From assembly GCA_002422845.1 (NCBI GenBank), contig DITM01000038.1, forward strand, positions 1 to 7,556: a stretch of 7,556 bases of DNA. The letters are read 5' to 3'. This document shows positions 5,148 through 7,556 of this stretch, piece after piece. The notes beneath the pieces are model-generated. The model was not told where the DNA came from and searched no databases. It saw nothing but the letters and a program-made list of their open reading frames with translations. The position numbers and the translations under genes are program-made. Each line of letters starts with the position of its first letter. Within the stretch, counting starts at the first letter, position 1. The DNA comes from Candidatus Paracaedibacteraceae bacterium UBA6184. GTDB lineage: Bacteria > Pseudomonadota > Alphaproteobacteria > UBA6184.

Positions 5148-6485
5148 CTAACCCACGGGGGCTTTTTTGAGCGTTAAATTTTCATGCTCATTATTCATTG
5201 ACCCATTTGAGGATTGTCTGCCAGACTCAGCAAACATCCCTTGTCTGGATACACGGACTTCTTTTTTCAACGGAATATTCATGTCCTGCTTGATCCTTGC
5301 ATAACAGCCCTCATAAATATGGTTCTGGTCAATGCTAAACCGTTCAATATATGCTTCGCTGGATTCGTCGCTTTGTTTTTTAAGACGGTCTTTGTCCGCT
5401 TCTGTTGGCATCAAGATAGTGTTTACGTAATCATCGTTTAATGTGGGTTCGTAGCCAATGTTTTCATGCCAGGTCTCTTTGAAGCTGCCTTTCTTTTCAC
5501 TGTTTAAAATCAAGGATCGAGACGCTATTGGCGAAGTAGGCAATTCCATGTTACTCAAATAAAGTGATTCGCGCTCATCAAAATGTTCTTTTAATGACAC
5601 AAGAAACTTAAGCATACCTGTAATTGGTGTGATGGCGCCCTGAGACACTTCATTTAAAAAAATGAGTGATTTTTTCCGCATTTTATTATCAGTTTTTTTG
5701 CCTTCCAGATGATGCGTTTCAAAATAATTAACTGCTTTGTGCAATTCAACAGTTGAATTCAGTGAATTATAAAAATGGGTATTATCCAGCAAGCCGCTTC
5801 TACATATCATTGCGTCAGGTTTTTGACGTGTATCATACAGGTGAGATGGCTTGGCGCACTCTGCATCCAGGAGGCTGGTTAGTAATGCGCTATGACACCC
5901 ATTCGTATTATCTTTCTTTGTACCCATGCCATGTTGCGTTATCGTTTCAGCAATATCAACCTTTAATCCGGTTTTATAATATGCAATAAGAAGATAAAAA
6001 AACAAATCTATGCGACGTTGAGCATGTTCCACAATTCGGTTTTCCTCGAGTGGATTGCTGCCTTCTTCCATCTTCAAACTGATGGTAACGTTATCTTCGT
6101 ATTCTGTTTTATTATTTCGTCCTTTTTTGGGAGATTTCATTGTAAGAAAAAGTAACGTGCTTTGCATATCCGGTGGCAACGTTGGTTGTGGCGGTGCAGT
6201 TCTGGCATTTGTCAAGGCGATAGTTGCTTTATTCAGAAATATTTGACCGTATTTTTTACAATTAGCCTTGCTGTACTCCAATAACTCGCCCACGTCTTTA
6301 GCATCTATATGATGTTTTTCAGCATACAATATAGCAAACAATCGTTCTTCTTTTGATAAGGACTTTGGAATATCGAGGATAAATCCTAGTAATAACAAAT
6401 CAAAATCGGTGCGTTGCATGCCAATTTTATGATAAAAAGAACGGCTGTTATTCAGTGTATCAATGTATTCTGATTTTATATTCAC
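5148..6485 (-). CDS. Hypothetical protein, 445 residues, no recognised domain
   Basis: I do not recognise this protein. It is a long uninterrupted frame, well above chance in AT-rich DNA. The N-terminal part (about 25-95) is helical, with LLLLGFILDIPKSLSKEERL and a Lys/Asn-rich helix. A proline-rich hinge (PPQPTLPP, 98-105) separates it from a larger domain (about 145-300). The hydrophobic patch RIDLFFYLLIAYY (158-170) is short and amphipathic and is not clearly membrane-spanning. The C-terminal 130 residues are charged and polar, ending in a Ser/Asn/Glu-rich tail. No signal peptide is seen. The furthest start is a GTG at 6485 without a clear ribosome site; ATG at 6419 (residue 23) is an alternative. 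The gene is co-oriented with the disrupted carrier but about 700 bp upstream, so probably not in one operon. An orphan of this kind beside a mitochondrial-carrier homologue could be a secreted effector; this is inference from context only. Confidence 0.75.
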   Translation of the reverse strand: MNIKSEYIDTLNNSRSFYHKIGMQRTDFDLLLLGFILDIPKSLSKEERLFAILYAEKHHIDAKDVGELLEYSKANCKKYGQIFLNKATIALTNARTAPPQPTLPPDMQSTLLFLTMKSPKKGRNNKTEYEDNVTISLKMEEGSNPLEENRIVEHAQRRIDLFFYLLIAYYKTGLKVDIAETITQHGMGTKKDNTNGCHSALLTSLLDAECAKPSHLYDTRQKPDAMICRSGLLDNTHFYNSLNSTVELHKAVNYFETHHLEGKKTDNKMRKKSLIFLNEVSQGAITPITGMLKFLVSLKEHFDERESLYLSNMELPTSPIASRSLILNSEKKGSFKETWHENIGYEPTLNDDYVNTILMPTEADKDRLKKQSDESSEAYIERFSIDQNHIYEGCYARIKQDMNIPLKKEVRVSRQGMFAESGRQSSNGSMNNEHENLTLKKAPVG

Positions 6486-6560
6486 TCTGGTTTCTTATTT
6501 TGCAGGAAATGGAATTTGTAGTCATTTTAATCGGTATGTCGATTGAATGCAATGACATGT

Positions 6561-6584
6561 CTATAAAAATGAATTTTTCTATAG
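6561..6584. repeat. AT-rich imperfect palindrome upstream of the 445-residue gene
   Basis: A 24-base near-palindrome, with CTATA at one end and TATAG at the other and AAAAT/ATTTTT arms between, lies 76 bases upstream of the GTG start. It could be an operator, but no promoter boxes around it are convincing. Confidence 0.3.
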
Positions 6585-6710
6585 CTGGATTCGCAAATAA
6601 GCGGCACACCTCGTTGCTAGTTTTGTGACTTTCCAAAGTCGATATCAGCAAAAATTTTCAATACTGTAATAATCAATTTTTTGATGACTAATTTTGTGTA
6701 AAGTCCCGCA

Positions 6711-6719
6711 ATAAGAATT
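6711..6719. repeat. Target site duplication ATAAGAATT, left copy
   Basis: Abuts the left MITE end at 6720; the identical right copy is at 7034-7042. Confidence 0.9.
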
Positions 6720-7033
6720 GGGCGTAACCGGCATTGCACGCCCAGATTGAGTTGATTTATAGCGAATTGTGTTGGAATAAAATGCAAATAAATCTGAAAA
6801 GAAGCTGGAATTAATGAGCCGCATTGAGATGGTGTTTATTAATGATGACTTTGCATGAGTAGTTTAGTGAACCATTTAAATGGCGATAATGTACAGCAGG
6901 ATTTACTGGTAGCGACTACGGATTTTGTTCATGGCACCCATTGATCTCATCTTTTTTGGAGCTAACCGATCTTTATTTTAACATAACTTACTGTAAATCA
7001 ACTCAACCTGGGCGTGCAATGCCGGTTACGCCC
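6720..7033. mobile_element. 314-bp MITE with 43-bp inverted ends and 9-bp target duplication
   Basis: The ends at 6720-6762 and 6991-7033 are inverted copies matching at 41 of 43 positions, beginning GGGCGTAACCGGCATTGC. The nine bases ATAAGAATT occur immediately outside both ends (6711-6719 and 7034-7042), as expected of a transposition target duplication. The roughly 230-bp interior has no believable gene, so the element is non-autonomous. Each end also contains GGGCGT and ACGCCC and can fold on itself. The interior has a perfect 12-bp palindrome, CCATTTAAATGG, at 6872-6883. The transposase family is unknown; a 9-bp duplication fits several IS families, and these ends differ from those of the IS at 2338-3775, so that transposase is an unlikely driver. 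Confidence 0.92.
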
Positions 7034-7042
7034 ATAAGAATT
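7034..7042. repeat. Target site duplication ATAAGAATT, right copy
   Basis: Abuts the right MITE end at 7033; identical to 6711-6719. Confidence 0.9.
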
Positions 7043-7094
7043 GAAAAACTAAATGGCTTTTTTACGGGCAAGCAAGCGCGGAAATTTTGCTGGA

Positions 7095-7259
7095 TTAACG
7101 TTTAGCAGAATTTAAACCATTGCGTGTACGTTCACGTAGCATGGCTCGTTCAAAATCAGCAAATGCCCCAACAATTTGCATCATCATGCGACTGTCGGGA
7201 GATGTGGTATCGATGTCATTTTCAGGAGTCCTATGCTCTGACTTCAGAAGTCGACTGCA
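7095..7259 (-). pseudogene. Serine recombinase (resolvase/invertase) fragment
   Basis: A 54-codon minus-strand frame, closed by TAG at 7260-7262 upstream and TAA at 7095-7097 downstream, contains DIDTTSPDSRMMMQIVG followed by AFADFERAMLRERTRNGL. This is the end of the catalytic domain and the long dimerisation helix of resolvases and DNA invertases (Tn3 resolvase/Hin type; the IDTTTP...GAxAEFER...RERT pattern). A full protein has about 180-200 residues. The N-terminal part with the nucleophilic serine and the C-terminal helix-turn-helix are both absent, so it is inactive. It marks an earlier transposon, plasmid or phage insertion at this site. Family assignment strong. Confidence 0.85.
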
Positions 7260-7556
7260 CTAGAAAATAATCATTGCAACATGCACACAGCTAACCAGCA
7301 TATTCAGCCGTCCACCCATTAGCGTCACATAAACGGCCGGTTGTGTGACTCATCGCAATAACTGATAAATCTCGCGAAAAGCAGTCACTTAACTGGTTAC
7401 TAAATTAACGTCTTTTAAACCGTTTTGCAAGTTGATTATATTACTAAAGAATCTTTTGATATATCTTCATCGATCAACGGTGTAAGTGTATGCATATGTC
7501 GCATGGAGGCCATGCGTTGACATAACAATCAACCCACTTTAGGCCAGATTTTTAGC
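7260..7556. other. No gene recognised; one perfect short hairpin
   Basis: All frames are broken by stops and I recognise no product. CGCATGG (7500-7506) and CCATGCG (7510-7516) form a perfect 7-bp stem with a three-base loop. It is followed at once by TTGACA (7517-7522), which could be a -35 box of a promoter reading on the plus strand; no good -10 follows at the right spacing within view. The stretch next to the recombinase fragment (7260-7350) may be more of the same decayed element, but this is not shown. Confidence 0.35.

Noticed and set aside
4906..5151. 81-codon plus-strand frame starting at TTG
   Set aside because: Non-ATG start, no clear ribosome site and no recognised family; competing coding-like signal exists on the other strand.
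5125..5169. Plus-strand terminator (AGCACCC with GGGGGCT then a T run)
   Set aside because: The arms are about 30 bases apart with a mismatch, and the T run is the AAAAAAG coding the end of the 445-residue protein.
6460..6651. 63-codon minus-strand frame overlapping the start of the 445-residue gene
   Set aside because: No family recognised, overlaps in another frame, and covers an AT-rich palindrome; it could be an upstream reading frame but evidence is lacking.
1..7556. CRISPR array, tRNA or rRNA genes
   Set aside because: No regularly spaced direct repeats and no cloverleaf or rRNA-like segment were seen on either strand.

Overview
The window is AT-rich and looks like an accessory, mobile-element-rich region of a host-associated gammaproteobacterium, most plausibly of the Legionella/Coxiella/Berkiella type. 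I base this on three things. The most informative gene encodes a eukaryotic-type mitochondrial carrier family (MCF) protein, known in bacteria mainly from intracellular lineages such as Legionella (LncP). The region carries decayed genes and several insertion elements. A large orphan protein without recognisable domains also sits upstream of the carrier. The taxonomic assignment is inference; there is no rRNA or core gene here.

Layout. Positions 1-463 (minus strand): C-terminal part of a beta-lactamase-fold serine hydrolase, frameshifted and lacking its catalytic N-terminus. 619-1285 (minus): a complete higB-higA type II toxin-antitoxin operon with a strong sigma70-like promoter so close to the toxin start that the mRNA would be leaderless. 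1286-2163: no protein gene, but two inverted-repeat units (a 500-bp unit with paired CTCGAG-containing motifs at each end, and a 188-bp MITE-like unit with 32-bp ends), separate strong hairpins, and a perfect 14-bp hairpin just after the carrier gene. 2164-4430 (minus): the MCF carrier gene, split by a complete 1438-bp insertion sequence (2338-3775) with 17-bp perfect terminal repeats, a 4-bp target duplication and one DDE transposase. Removing the IS and one copy of the duplication restores an uninterrupted 274-codon carrier. 4431-5147: structured and AT-rich, with an unidentified possible gene remnant. 5148-6485 (minus): an unrecognised 445-residue soluble-looking protein. 6720-7033: a 314-bp MITE with 43-bp near-perfect terminal repeats and a 9-bp target duplication. 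7095-7259 (minus): a fragment of a serine recombinase of the resolvase/invertase type. 7260-7556: no gene recognised.

How it fits together. The only intact genes with assignable functions are the toxin-antitoxin pair and the transposase. The carrier was probably a host-directed or nucleotide/metabolite transport function, now interrupted by a recent IS insertion (target duplication and both IS ends are still perfect). The hydrolase and recombinase fragments are older decay. The 445-residue protein is a candidate host-interaction protein only by context.
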